Source: Streptomyces sp. NBC_01296 (GTDB taxonomy: Bacteria > Actinomycetota > Actinomycetes > Streptomycetales > Streptomycetaceae). From it: DNA of 64,000 bases. Below are positions 1 to 8,673 of this stretch, piece by piece (within the stretch, counting starts at the first letter, position 1; every line of letters starts with the position of its first letter). Position numbers and translations under genes: made by a program. The stretch lies in assembly GCF_035984415.1 (NCBI RefSeq), contig NZ_CP130720.1:930001-994000 (forward strand). The letters are read 5' to 3'. The notes beneath the pieces were generated by a model. The model saw only the letters and a list, made by a program, of their open reading frames with translations, was not told the origin of the DNA and made no database searches.

Positions 1-264
1 ACCACCGTTCAGGCCAACCAGGGCGTCGGGCTGGAGTTCCAGTACATCATCGCCGCGGTCATCGGCGGCTGCCTGATGACCGGCGGGTACGGCTCGGCGG
101 TCGGCGCCGCGATCGGCGCGCTCATCTTCGGCATGGCCCGCCAGGGCATCGTCTTCGCCCAGTGGAACAGCGACTGGTTCATGGCATTCCTCGGCGTGAT
201 GCTGCTCTCCGCCGTCCTGGTGAACAACACGTTCCGGCGTCGGGCGGAAAGGGTACGGCGATGA
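1..264 (+). CDS. Sugar ABC transporter permease, C-terminal part (partial)
   Basis: Only the last 87 residues are in the window; the gene starts upstream. The visible part has two hydrophobic segments (about residues 15-45 and 58-75 of the fragment) with the Gly-rich stretch [16 protein letters not shown], typical of the BPD_transp_2 family of ribose/xylose/inositol permeases (RbsC/XylH). It ends in a basic cytoplasmic tail, [10 protein letters not shown]. The stop overlaps the start of the ATPase gene (ATGA), so the two are translationally coupled. The inositol genes that follow suggest import of inositol or a related polyol; the substrate is inferred from context only. Confidence 0.85.
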   Translation, partial: TTVQANQGVGLEFQYIIAAVIGGCLMTGGYGSAVGAAIGALIFGMARQGIVFAQWNSDWFMAFLGVMLLSAVLVNNTFRRRAERVRR

Positions 265-1073
265 AGGACGCATCCCGGGCGGTACGCCCGCTGCTGGAGG
301 CCAAGGGCATCGGCAAGTCGTACGGCTCCGTCATCGCCCTGCGCGACGTGAGCGCGGTCGTCAATCCCGGCCAGGTCACCTGCGTACTGGGCGACAACGG
401 AGCCGGCAAGTCCACGCTGATCAAGATCCTGGCCGGTGCGCACCAGCACACCGGCGGCGAACTGCTCCTCGACGGGAAGCCGGTGCACTTCCCCTCACCG
501 CGCGCGGCGCTCGACCGGGGTATCGCGACGGTGTTCCAGGACCTCTCGGTCGTGCCGCTGATGAGTGTGTGGCGCAACTTCTTCCTGGGCTCCGAGCCCG
601 TACGCGGCTTCGGGCCGGTGCGCCTCCTCGACCGGAAGTACGGCCGGGAGACGGCCCGTACGGCACTGCGCGAGATGGGCATCGACCTGCGTGACGTCGA
701 ACAGCCGGTCGGGACGCTGTCGGGCGGCGAGCGGCAGTGCGTCGCCATCGCCCGGGCGGTCCACTTCGGAGCCCGGGTGCTCATTCTGGACGAGCCGACC
801 GCGGCGCTCGGCGTCAAGCAGGCCGGTGTGGTGCTGCGTTACGTGGCGCAGGCACGGGACCGGGGTCTCGGCGTGGTCCTGATCACGCACAACCCGCACC
901 ACGCCTACCCGGTCGGCGACCGGTTCCTGCTCCTCAAGCGGGGCCGCAGCCTGGGCTGTTTCGAGAAGGCCGACATCTCGCTGGCCGAGCTGACCCGCCA
1001 GATGGCCGGCGGGGCCGAACTCGAGGCCCTGGAGCACGAGCTCCGCGCGCCCGCCCCGGCGCCCGCCGACTGA
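261..1073 (+). CDS. Sugar ABC transporter ATP-binding protein
   Basis: 270-residue ATPase that powers the neighbouring permease. All nucleotide-binding motifs are visible: Walker [11 protein letters not shown]-loop VFQDLSV, signature LSGGERQ, Walker B VLILDEPT and H-loop ITHN. It has a single ABC domain, like FrcA-type carbohydrate ATPases, not the two-domain RbsA form of about 500 residues. The ATG start at 261 overlaps the permease stop by four bases. The C-terminus is Ala/Pro-rich and looks dispensable. Substrate unproven; inositol is the contextual guess. Confidence 0.92.
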   Translation: MKDASRAVRPLLEAKGIGKSYGSVIALRDVSAVVNPGQVTCVLGDNGAGKSTLIKILAGAHQHTGGELLLDGKPVHFPSPRAALDRGIATVFQDLSVVPLMSVWRNFFLGSEPVRGFGPVRLLDRKYGRETARTALREMGIDLRDVEQPVGTLSGGERQCVAIARAVHFGARVLILDEPTAALGVKQAGVVLRYVAQARDRGLGVVLITHNPHHAYPVGDRFLLLKRGRSLGCFEKADISLAELTRQMAGGAELEALEHELRAPAPAPAD

Positions 1074-1146
1074 CGACAGTCCCGCTCCCTCCCTCCTCCC
1101 CTCCCCTGATCTCCGCTCCATCGAAGCTCCGTCGAAAGGCGACACC

Positions 1147-2190
1147 ATGCGCGTCGGTCTTCTGGGAACGGGCCGTATCGGCTCCTTCCACGCCAGAACA
1201 CTGGCCACCCACCCCGCGGTCACCGAGCTGCTCGTGGCCGACACCGATCCCGCCCGCGCGCACGACGCGGCGGACGGCCTCGCGGACGCCCCGGCATCCG
1301 TCGCCGCGCTCGACTCGGTCGAGGCCGTGCTGCGGGCAGGCGTCGACGCCGTGGTCATCGCGACCGCCACGGACGCCCATTCGGATCTGATCATCCGCGC
1401 CGCCCGGGCCGGGCTCCCCACCTACTGCGAGAAGCCGATCGCCACCGACGTCCCGGGCACGATCGCGGCGCTGCGCGAGGTGGAACGCTGCGGCACCGCC
1501 CTCCAGCTCGGCTTCCAGCGGCGCTTCGACGCCGGGTACGTCGCCGTCCGCGAGGCGGTCCGCAGCGGCGGCCTCGGCTTCGTGCACACCATCCGGGCCG
1601 TCACCGCCGACCCGGCCCCGCCCCCGGCCTCGTACGTCCCCACCTCCGGCGGGCTCTTCCGGGACTGCTGCGTCCACGACTTCGACATCGTCCGCTGGGT
1701 CACCGGCCGCGAGGTCGTCAGCGTCTTCGCCACCGGCTCCAACCTCGGCGAGCCGTTCTTCTCCGAGGCCGGTGACGTCGACACGGCCGCCGCGCTCCTG
1801 ACCCTCGACGACGGCACCCTGGTCAGCTGCAACGCCACGCGCTACAACGGTGCCGGGTACGACGTGCGCATGGAGGTCTCCGGCAGCCGGGGCACCCTGG
1901 TCGCCGGCCTCGACGCCCGGGCTCCCCTGACCTCGGCGGAACCCGAAGGCCCCAAGGCCCCCGCCGATCCCTGGCCCGATTTCCTCGCCCGCTTCCACGA
2001 CGCGTACGTCGCCGAGCTGGACGCCTTCCTCGATGTCGCGCGGGGCGTGCGCCCCAGCCCGTGCACCGGGCACGACGCCCTCGAGGCACTGCTCGTCGCC
2101 GAGGCCTGCGAACGCTCCCGGCGGCTCGGCAGCCCGGTCCGCGTCGACGACGTCCGCGCCGAGGCCGAAGCCGAAGGGGACGCCCGATGA
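1147..2190 (+). CDS. iolG: Gfo/Idh/MocA oxidoreductase, probable inositol 2-dehydrogenase
   Basis: 347 residues. The N-terminal Rossmann motif GLLGTGRIGSFHA binds NAD(P), ECEKP-type EKPIATD (about residues 97-103) carries the catalytic Lys of the family, and a C-terminal GFO_IDH_MocA beta-sheet domain follows (HDFDIVRW with the family His/Asp). Inositol dehydrogenase oxidises myo-inositol to 2-keto-myo-inositol, the first catabolic step. It starts 73 bp after the ATPase with no visible terminator and overlaps the next gene by four bases, so it is probably in the same operon. Relatives act on other polyols, so the substrate assignment rests partly on the neighbouring iol genes. Confidence 0.88.
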   Translation: MRVGLLGTGRIGSFHARTLATHPAVTELLVADTDPARAHDAADGLADAPASVAALDSVEAVLRAGVDAVVIATATDAHSDLIIRAARAGLPTYCEKPIATDVPGTIAALREVERCGTALQLGFQRRFDAGYVAVREAVRSGGLGFVHTIRAVTADPAPPPASYVPTSGGLFRDCCVHDFDIVRWVTGREVVSVFATGSNLGEPFFSEAGDVDTAAALLTLDDGTLVSCNATRYNGAGYDVRMEVSGSRGTLVAGLDARAPLTSAEPEGPKAPADPWPDFLARFHDAYVAELDAFLDVARGVRPSPCTGHDALEALLVAEACERSRRLGSPVRVDDVRAEAEAEGDAR

Positions 2191-3104
2191 ACACGACGGA
2201 CACCTCCCGGCCCCTGGCCGGCCGGATCGCCGCGGCCCCGATCTCCTGGGGCGTGTGCGAGGTCCCCGGCTGGGGCCATCAGATGGAGCCCGCCCGGGTG
2301 CTGCGCGAGATGCGGGAACTGGGCATCGCGGCCACCGAGTTCGGGCCCGACGGATTCCTTCCGGACGCCCCCGACCAGCGCCTCGCCGTACTCGGCGCGC
2401 ACGGCATGCGCGCGGTGGGCGGCTTCGTCCCCGCCGTGCTGCACGATCCGGATTTCGATCCGCTCCCGGCGGTCCGCGCCGCCCTCGCCGCCTTCGCCGC
2501 CTGCTCCGCGGACACCCTCGTGCTCGCCGCGGCCACCGGCCTGGACGGGTACGACAGCCGCCCGGGCCTCGGCGCCGACGGCTGGCGCACCCTCCTCGCC
2601 CGTCTCGACTCCATCAACGCCGTCGCCCGCGAGTACGGCATCACCGCCACCCTCCACCCCCATGTGGGCACGATGGTCGAGCGGGTGGACGAGGTCCTGC
2701 GCGTGCTCGACGGCAGCGACGTCCCGCTCTGCCTGGACACCGGCCACCTCCTCGTCGGCGGCACGGACCCCCTCGCGCTGGCCCGCCGGGCCGCCGACCG
2801 GATCGCCCACGTCCACCTCAAGGACGTCGACGCGGCGACGGCCGAGCAGGTCCGCGCCGGACGGCTCGGCTACACCGCCGCCGTCGCAGCCGGCATGTAC
2901 CGACCGCTCGGCCGGGGCGACGCACAGATCGCGGAACTGGTCGGGGTGCTGGAGGGCAGCGGTTACGACGGCTGGTACGTCATGGAGCAGGACGCCGTCC
3001 TCACCGCCGAGCCCGCGCCCGGCGAGGGGCCGGTCCGCGACGTCACCGCGGGGCTGCGGTTCCTCGCCGGCCCGGGCGCCGGCCAGTGGGCGGTCGGCCG
3101 ATGA
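2187..3104 (+). CDS. iolE: Sugar phosphate isomerase/epimerase-family TIM barrel, IolE-type inosose dehydratase
   Basis: 305 residues, an AP-endonuclease-2 fold TIM barrel. The N-terminus AAAPISWGVCEVPGWG resembles the IolE opening (APIGW), and the barrel carries metal-ligand candidates in CLDTGHLLVGG, HVHLKDVD and YVMEQD. IolE dehydrates 2-keto-myo-inositol. The ATG at 2187 overlaps the iolG stop (ATGA); longer upstream extensions of the frame lie inside iolG and were rejected. IolH or IolI paralogues have the same fold, so IolE is chosen from the motif and pathway gap. Confidence 0.82.
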   Translation: MNTTDTSRPLAGRIAAAPISWGVCEVPGWGHQMEPARVLREMRELGIAATEFGPDGFLPDAPDQRLAVLGAHGMRAVGGFVPAVLHDPDFDPLPAVRAALAAFAACSADTLVLAAATGLDGYDSRPGLGADGWRTLLARLDSINAVAREYGITATLHPHVGTMVERVDEVLRVLDGSDVPLCLDTGHLLVGGTDPLALARRAADRIAHVHLKDVDAATAEQVRAGRLGYTAAVAAGMYRPLGRGDAQIAELVGVLEGSGYDGWYVMEQDAVLTAEPAPGEGPVRDVTAGLRFLAGPGAGQWAVGR

Positions 3105-4174
3105 GCGCCGCGGGCATCGCCGGGGGCGGGGGCCGGACCCCGTCGTACGACCTGGTGGCCCTGGGGCGCGTGGGGGTCGACCTCTATCCGCAGCAGACCG
3201 GCGTGCCCCTGGCCGACGTGCGGACCTTCGCCAAATCGCTCGGCGGCACGGCCACCAACGTCGCCGTGGCCGCCACCCGGCACGGTCTGCGCACCGCGGT
3301 CGTCACCGGGGTCGGGGACGACCCCTTCGGCCCGTACGTACGGCAGACCCTGCGCGCGTTCGGCGTCGACGACCGCCAGGTGGTCACCGTCCCCGGCACG
3401 CAGACCCCCGTGGTCTTCTGCGAGATGCACCCGCCGGACGACTTCCCGCTCGTCTTCTACCGGCGGCCCGTCGCCCCCGACCAGTGCATCGCCCCGGACG
3501 CCCTGGACCTCGACGTCGTCCGTGCCGCGGCGATCGTCTGGATCACCGGCGGCGGACTGGCCGTCGACCCGTCACGGACCACCACCCTGCTCGCGGCGGC
3601 CCAGCGCGCGCCCGAGGCCGACGTGGTGTTCGACCTCGACTGGCGCCCGTCCTTCTGGGACGACCCGTCGCAGGCCCCCGCCTGGTACGCCCGGGGGCTG
3701 GAACTGGCCACCGTGGCCGTCGGCAACCGCGACGAGACCGAGGTCGCCGTCGGTACCCGGGACCCCGACCGGGCCGCCGACCTGCTGCTGGAGCGGGGCG
3801 TACGGCTCGCCGTCGTCAAACAGGGGCCGGCGGGCGTCCTGGCCCGTACCGCCAGTGATGAGGTCCGGGTCTCCCCCTTGGCGGTCAAGGTCGTCAACGG
3901 ACTGGGCGCCGGTGATGCATTCGGCGGCGCGCTGGCCGCCGGGCTGCGCCGGGGCCGGTCGCTGCGGGAGGTCGTCGAGACGGCCAACGCGGCCGGCGCC
4001 CTCGTCGCCGGGCGCCTCGCGTGCGCCGACGACATGCCCGAACCCCACGAGATCCAGGCGCTGCTCGCCCGCCACTGGCGGCGGCGCCCCGACGATCCGG
4101 TCCTGGCCGTTCCGCCGGCCGCACACCGGCTCAAGGACTCCCGTACCGAAGGCCACCGAGAGATGATCGTATGA
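3101..4174 (+). CDS. iolC: 5-dehydro-2-deoxygluconokinase (PfkB family)
   Basis: 357-residue sugar kinase of the PfkB/ribokinase family. It has the N-terminal substrate site SLGGTATNVAVAATRHG, the central DLDWRPSFW stretch shared by IolC proteins, and the C-terminal catalytic NGLGAGDAFGGA motif whose Asp is the general base. It phosphorylates 2-deoxy-5-keto-D-gluconate. ATG at 3101 overlaps the preceding stop by four bases, and its own stop overlaps the aldolase start. The C-terminus runs about 30 residues past the barrel with no recognisable motif. Confidence 0.9.
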   Translation: MSAAGIAGGGGRTPSYDLVALGRVGVDLYPQQTGVPLADVRTFAKSLGGTATNVAVAATRHGLRTAVVTGVGDDPFGPYVRQTLRAFGVDDRQVVTVPGTQTPVVFCEMHPPDDFPLVFYRRPVAPDQCIAPDALDLDVVRAAAIVWITGGGLAVDPSRTTTLLAAAQRAPEADVVFDLDWRPSFWDDPSQAPAWYARGLELATVAVGNRDETEVAVGTRDPDRAADLLLERGVRLAVVKQGPAGVLARTASDEVRVSPLAVKVVNGLGAGDAFGGALAAGLRRGRSLREVVETANAAGALVAGRLACADDMPEPHEIQALLARHWRRRPDDPVLAVPPAAHRLKDSRTEGHREMIV

Positions 4175-5103
4175 CCGAGATGTCCGTGGCCGCCGCGCCG
4201 ACCGCATGCTCCCCGCCCGTCCTGCGGCGGCCGTTCGACCTCAGCTCCCTCACCGAGCTGCGGGCCTGCGATCCCGAGGCCGTCCGGCGGCTGGTCCGCC
4301 AGCGCCCGCGGTTCGACCGGGAACGGCTGGCCCGCCCGATGTTCGTCCTGGCCGCCGACCATCCGGCGCGCGGCGCCATGGCCGCCGGCGGCGACCCCGC
4401 CGCCATGGGCGACCGGCACGAGCTGCTGGCCCGCTGCGCCGAGGCACTGGCCCGTCCCGGTGTGGACGGCTTCCTCGGCACCGCCGACCTGGTCGAGGAC
4501 CTGACGCTGCTCGGGGCCCTCGACGGCAAGCTGGTGCTCGGCTCGATGAACCGGGGCGGTCTGAGCGGCGCCACGTTCGAGATGGACGACCGGTTCACGG
4601 GGTACGACGCCGCCGGCATCGCCGACTCCGGTCTCGACGGCGGGAAGATGCTGCTGCGCATCGATCCGCACGACTCGCGCACCATCCGGACCCTGGAGAG
4701 CGCCGCCCGGGCGGTGGACGCCCTGAACGAGCGATCCCTCATGGCCATGATCGAACCGTTCAGCTCGCGCCGGCAGCGGGGCAGGATCGTCAACCTGCTG
4801 ACCGCGGACGAGCAGATGTGGGCGAACAACATCGCCCAGGGCCTGGGCCGTACGACCGCGCACACCTGGCTGAAGCTCCCGATCGTCGCGGACATGGAAC
4901 GGATGATGTCCTCGACGACGCTGCCGACGATGCTGCTGGGCGGCGAGGGGGGCACGGACCGCGACGCCATGTACGAGTCCTGGCGCCAGGCCCTGCGCAT
5001 CCCGCAGGTGCGCGGGCTCATGATCGGGCGCACCGTGCTGTATCCGCCGGACGGGGACGTCGCCCGGGCCGTCGACACGGCCGTCGGCCTGCTGGACCGC
5101 TGA
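4171..5103 (+). CDS. Cgl0159-family (beta/alpha)8 aldolase, IolJ-like role
   Basis: 310 residues resembling the Cgl0159/DhnA-type class I aldolase barrel seen in actinobacterial inositol clusters. Visible hallmarks are PMFVLAADHPARG near residue 55, a strand-helix succession, LKLPIVADME with a candidate Schiff-base Lys, and LLGGEGG phosphate-binding glycine loop. It probably cleaves 2-deoxy-5-keto-gluconate-6-phosphate to malonate semialdehyde and DHAP, filling the IolJ step, for which no class II aldolase is seen here. Coupled to iolC by an ATGA overlap. Confidence 0.8.
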   Translation: MTEMSVAAAPTACSPPVLRRPFDLSSLTELRACDPEAVRRLVRQRPRFDRERLARPMFVLAADHPARGAMAAGGDPAAMGDRHELLARCAEALARPGVDGFLGTADLVEDLTLLGALDGKLVLGSMNRGGLSGATFEMDDRFTGYDAAGIADSGLDGGKMLLRIDPHDSRTIRTLESAARAVDALNERSLMAMIEPFSSRRQRGRIVNLLTADEQMWANNIAQGLGRTTAHTWLKLPIVADMERMMSSTTLPTMLLGGEGGTDRDAMYESWRQALRIPQVRGLMIGRTVLYPPDGDVARAVDTAVGLLDR

Positions 5104-5160
5104 ACCCCCTGCCGCTCGTCCCGCCCCGCCCTCGCCCCGCCCCCGTACCTGGAGCACCAC

Positions 5161-6084
5161 GTGACGCATCTCCACCTGCCCGACGGCGCCGCCGCGCGGG
5201 ACGGGTACCGCTGCCGGATCGACCCGGAGTCCGCCGGCTGGACCCACACGTCCCTGCGCATCCTCGACCTGGCACCGGGCGGCTCCCACACCCTCGAAAC
5301 CGGCGACAGCGAGTGGATCCTGCTGCCGCTCTCCGGCGCGGCCGAGGTCGTGTGCGAGGGGGGAAGGCTGCGGCTCCACGGCCGTCCGGACGTGTTCAGC
5401 GCCGTCAGCGATTTCGCGTACCTGCCGCGGGACGCGACGGCCCGGATCGACTCGGCGGAAGGGGGCCGTTTCGCGCTCTGCGGGGCCCGGTGCGCCTCGA
5501 AGCTGCCGTTTCGTTACGGACCGGCGTCGGGGGTGCCGGTCGAGGTCCGCGGGGCGGGCCGGGCCGCCCGCCAGGTCAACAACTTCGCCTCCGCCGAGGC
5601 CTTCGAGGCGGACCGGCTGATCGCGGTCGAGGTCCTGACCCCGGCCGGGAACTGGTCCTCGTACCCGCCGCACAAGCACGACGAGGACCGGCCGGGCGAG
5701 GAGTGCCGACTGGAGGAGATCTACTGGTTCGCCATCGGCGGGGGTCCGCTCGGCAGCGCGGGCAAGGGCGAGGGCACGGCCGAGGACAAGGGCATGGGGT
5801 ACCACCGGGTGTACCCCTCGGGCGCGGGCGGTCGCTCGGACGTCCTGGCCGAAGTCCGCACGGGTGACGCCGTCCTGGTCCCCGACGGCTGGCACGGCCC
5901 GTCCATGGCCGCCCCCGGCTACCCCCTGTACTACCTCAACGTGATGGCCGGCCCGGGCGCCGAACGGCGCTGGCTGATCTGCGACGACCCCGCGCACGCC
6001 TGGGTCCGCGCGACCTGGCCGGACGAGCCCGCCGACCCCCGGCTGCCCCTCTACACCGCCCCGTCCACGGAAGGCACGCGCTGA
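5161..6084 (+). CDS. iolB: 5-deoxy-glucuronate isomerase
   Basis: 307 residues, GTG start. A double cupin: the second barrel has the metal site SSYPPHKHDED followed by EIYWFAI and a late His in PDGWHGPSMAAPGYPLYYLN, all typical of IolB. It converts 5-deoxyglucuronate to 2-deoxy-5-ketogluconate. It lies 57 bp after the aldolase, the only real gap in the operon, and its TGA overlaps the iolD ATG by one base. Confidence 0.93.
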   Translation: MTHLHLPDGAAARDGYRCRIDPESAGWTHTSLRILDLAPGGSHTLETGDSEWILLPLSGAAEVVCEGGRLRLHGRPDVFSAVSDFAYLPRDATARIDSAEGGRFALCGARCASKLPFRYGPASGVPVEVRGAGRAARQVNNFASAEAFEADRLIAVEVLTPAGNWSSYPPHKHDEDRPGEECRLEEIYWFAIGGGPLGSAGKGEGTAEDKGMGYHRVYPSGAGGRSDVLAEVRTGDAVLVPDGWHGPSMAAPGYPLYYLNVMAGPGAERRWLICDDPAHAWVRATWPDEPADPRLPLYTAPSTEGTR

Positions 6085-8012
6085 TGCTGACCCCGCCCGA
6101 CACCACCCCCGCGACCGGCTCCCCCGCGGGCACGGTCCGGCTCACCACCGCCCAGGCGCTCGTACGCTTCCTCTCCTGCCAGTACACGGAGCGCGACGGC
6201 CACCGGCAGCGCCTGATCACGGCCTGCTGGGGCATCTTCGGGCACGGGAACGTGGCCGGCCTCGGCCAGGCGCTGGTCGAGGCGGCGGCGCAGGACCCGG
6301 CGTGCCTTCCCTTCCTCCAGGGCCGCAACGAGCAGTCGATGGTCCATGCCGCCGTCGGGTACGCCCGCCAGAGCGGGCGCCTGAGCACGCACGCGGTGAC
6401 CACCTCGATCGGCCCCGGTGCGACCAACCTGGTCACGGGGGCCGCCCTCGCCACGATCAACCGGATCCCGGTACTGCTCCTGCCCGGTGACGTCTTCGCC
6501 GGCCGCCCGGCCGACCCCGTACTGCAGCAGCTCGAGACCCCGTGGGCCGGCGACGTGAGCGTGAACGACACGCTCCGGCCGGTCTCCCGCTTCTTCGACC
6601 GCATCTGGCGGCCGGAAATGCTGATCCCGGCGGCGCTCCAGGCGATGCGGGTGCTCACCGACCCCGTGGACACCGGTGCCGTCACCCTGGCCCTGCCCCA
6701 GGACGTCCAGGCGCAGGCCCACGACTGGCCTGCGGAGTTCTTCGCCGACCGGGTCTGGCACATCCGCCGCTCGCAGCCCGACCTCGGCGAACTGGAGCGC
6801 GCCGTACGGCTCGTCAGCGCCGCCGAGCGCCCGCTCATCGTGGCCGGCGGAGGCGTCCACCACAGCGACGCCGAGGACGCGCTGCGCGCGCTGGCCGACG
6901 CCACCGGGATCCCGGTGGCCGAGACCCAGGCCGGCCGGGGCGCGCTGGACTGGGACCATCCGTGCGCCCTCGGCGGCCTCGGCCACACCGGGACGGCGGC
7001 GGCCAACGCGGTGGCGCGACGGGCCGACGTGGTGATCGGGGTCGGCACCCGCTGGAGCGACTTCACCACGGCCTCGGCCACGCTGTTCGCCGAGCCCGGC
7101 GTCCGGTTCGTCAACGTCAACGTCGCCGCCTCGGACGGGCACAAGCTCGCCGGGCAGCCGCTGATCGCCGATGCCCGCGTCGCCTTGGAGGCGCTGACCG
7201 CGCGCCTGGGCACGTACCGGGTCCCGGAGAGCCATCGCGCGCAGTACAGCGACGGGGTGGCCCGCTGGCAGCGCGCCGTCGACGAGGCCGTCGCCGCCCC
7301 CGACGGCAACCGCCCGCCCACGCAGGCCCAACTGCTCGGCGTCCTGGGCGAACTCATGGAGCCGACCGACGTCGTCGTCAACGCGGCCGGATCCATGCCG
7401 GGCGACCTCCACAGGCTGTGGCGTCCGCGCGAGCGCCGTCAGTACCACGTCGAGTACGGCTACTCGTGCATGGGCTACGAGATCCCGGCCGCGCTCGGGG
7501 TCCGGCTCGCCGCGCCGGAGCGCGAGGTGTTCGCGCTGGTGGGCGACGGCACGTACCTGATGATGCCGACGGAACTCGTGACGGCCGTCCAGGAGGGCAT
7601 CAAGATCATCCCGGTGCTGGTGCAGAACCACGGCTACGCGTCCATCGGCGCCCTGTCCGAGAGCGTGGGCGCGGAACGCTACGGCACCGACTACCGCTTC
7701 CGCACGGCCGACGGCCGCTATGCGGGCCCTCCGCTGCCGGTCGACCTCGCCGCGAACATGGAGAGCCTGGGGGTCGACGTGCTGTGCCCGCGCACGGTCG
7801 CGGAGTTGCGGCAGGCAGTGCTCGACGCCAGGAAGGCGGAGCGGCCCACGGCGATCTACGTCGAGACCGTTCCCCCGGCGCCGGACCTGCCGGCCCTGGA
7901 GTCCCACGCCTGGTGGGAGGTCGCGGTGGCGGAGGTCTCCGCGTCCCCCGCCGCCCGCGAGGCCCGGGAGCGCTACGAGACCGAGAGGCGCGCCCAGCGC
8001 CGGCACCTGTGA
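6084..8012 (+). CDS. iolD: 3D-(3,5/4)-trihydroxycyclohexane-1,2-dione hydrolase (ThDP-dependent)
   Basis: 642 residues with the three-domain thiamine-diphosphate enzyme plan. The N-terminal PYR domain holds the catalytic Glu in GRNEQSMVHAAVGYA, the central domain has a Rossmann fold, and the C-terminal PP domain has the ThDP/Mg motif VGDGTYLMM ... QNHG. IolD opens the inositol-derived ring. It is the last gene of the operon and faces the minus-strand gene at 8028 with only 15 bp between the stops. No iolA (methylmalonate semialdehyde dehydrogenase) is in the window; it may lie elsewhere. Confidence 0.94.
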   Translation: MLTPPDTTPATGSPAGTVRLTTAQALVRFLSCQYTERDGHRQRLITACWGIFGHGNVAGLGQALVEAAAQDPACLPFLQGRNEQSMVHAAVGYARQSGRLSTHAVTTSIGPGATNLVTGAALATINRIPVLLLPGDVFAGRPADPVLQQLETPWAGDVSVNDTLRPVSRFFDRIWRPEMLIPAALQAMRVLTDPVDTGAVTLALPQDVQAQAHDWPAEFFADRVWHIRRSQPDLGELERAVRLVSAAERPLIVAGGGVHHSDAEDALRALADATGIPVAETQAGRGALDWDHPCALGGLGHTGTAAANAVARRADVVIGVGTRWSDFTTASATLFAEPGVRFVNVNVAASDGHKLAGQPLIADARVALEALTARLGTYRVPESHRAQYSDGVARWQRAVDEAVAAPDGNRPPTQAQLLGVLGELMEPTDVVVNAAGSMPGDLHRLWRPRERRQYHVEYGYSCMGYEIPAALGVRLAAPEREVFALVGDGTYLMMPTELVTAVQEGIKIIPVLVQNHGYASIGALSESVGAERYGTDYRFRTADGRYAGPPLPVDLAANMESLGVDVLCPRTVAELRQAVLDARKAERPTAIYVETVPPAPDLPALESHAWWEVAVAEVSASPAAREARERYETERRAQRRHL

Positions 8013-8027
8013 CCGGCACGGCGGCCC

Positions 8028-8555
8028 TCAGTGGCGCAGAGCTGCGTCGAGCTCGTGGCGGAGCCGGTCCAGCCGGCTGCGCCCCGGGGTGAAGACCGGC
8101 ATCTGCCGCAGGATCCCGCGGACTTCCGGCGGGGCGTGTGCGATCGCCCACCGGATCTCCTCGTCGCCGGCGCCGGTGTCCTCGTCCGCCGCGAGCTCGC
8201 GAGCGCGTGCCACGTACATGGCGGGCCCCAGGGCGTGTTTCGCCTGGTGCGGGGTGGCCAGGGCATGGATGTATGGGGTCGCCGCCGCGTAGCCCGCGGC
8301 GCGTGCGGCGGCAGTGGCAGCCGGATCGCCGACTTCGCGTGCGGCGGTGAGGGCCGCGAGGGCGAGGGAGCGCAGCGGCCCCTTCCGCAGCTCCTCGCGC
8401 GCGTAGGAGCGGATGCCCTCGACGGCCTCGCGCGGGCGGGTGTCGGAGGGAGCCTCCGCCTCGAACAGCGGGAGCACCCGCTCGGCGCAGTCGGCGGCCC
8501 AGCGTCCGAGGGACCTGCGGTCTTCCTCGCTGATGGTCACACTGTTCACCCGCAC
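8028..8555 (-). CDS. Imm-5-like domain protein (putative immunity family)
   Basis: 175 residues, mostly alpha-helical and Ala-rich. The central block AARAAGYAAATPYIHALATPHQAKHALGP matches in style the Imm-5-like proteins common in Streptomyces (once mis-named SbcC). Opening TISEEDRRSLGRWAADCAERVLPLFE also fits. The family name comes from polymorphic-toxin immunity proteins, but no toxin gene is adjacent, so an immunity role is not supported here. It is separated from the upstream P450 by a strong stem-loop. Confidence 0.7.
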   Translation of the reverse strand: MRVNSVTISEEDRRSLGRWAADCAERVLPLFEAEAPSDTRPREAVEGIRSYAREELRKGPLRSLALAALTAAREVGDPAATAAARAAGYAAATPYIHALATPHQAKHALGPAMYVARARELAADEDTGAGDEEIRWAIAHAPPEVRGILRQMPVFTPGRSRLDRLRHELDAALRH

Positions 8556-8617
8556 ATCCTGCCGGTTGCGGTGTCCCCTGTCGCCGCAATTGCGTCCTGC
8601 CGGGGTGCGGGGGTGCC

Positions 8618-8654
8618 GGACACCGGCAGCCGGGCGACCCGGCTGCCGGTGTCC
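8618..8654 (-). terminator. Strong stem-loop after the cyclodipeptide/P450 operon
   Basis: Perfect 17-bp inverted repeat (8618-8634 and 8638-8654) with a 3-nt loop, starting 19 bp past the P450 stop at 8674. It has no U-tract, as is usual for Streptomyces terminators. It would insulate the Imm-5-like gene from operon transcription. Confidence 0.8.
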
Positions 8655-8673
8655 GAAGGGCCCCGGCCCGGTA

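Noticed and set aside
3457..5997. 846-codon antisense frame across the iol genes
   Set aside because: Low-complexity translation opposite genes with strong family motifs.
8028..8555. Toxin-immunity pair
   Set aside because: The Imm-5-like gene has no neighbouring toxin, secretion or effector gene; iolD and a P450 flank it.
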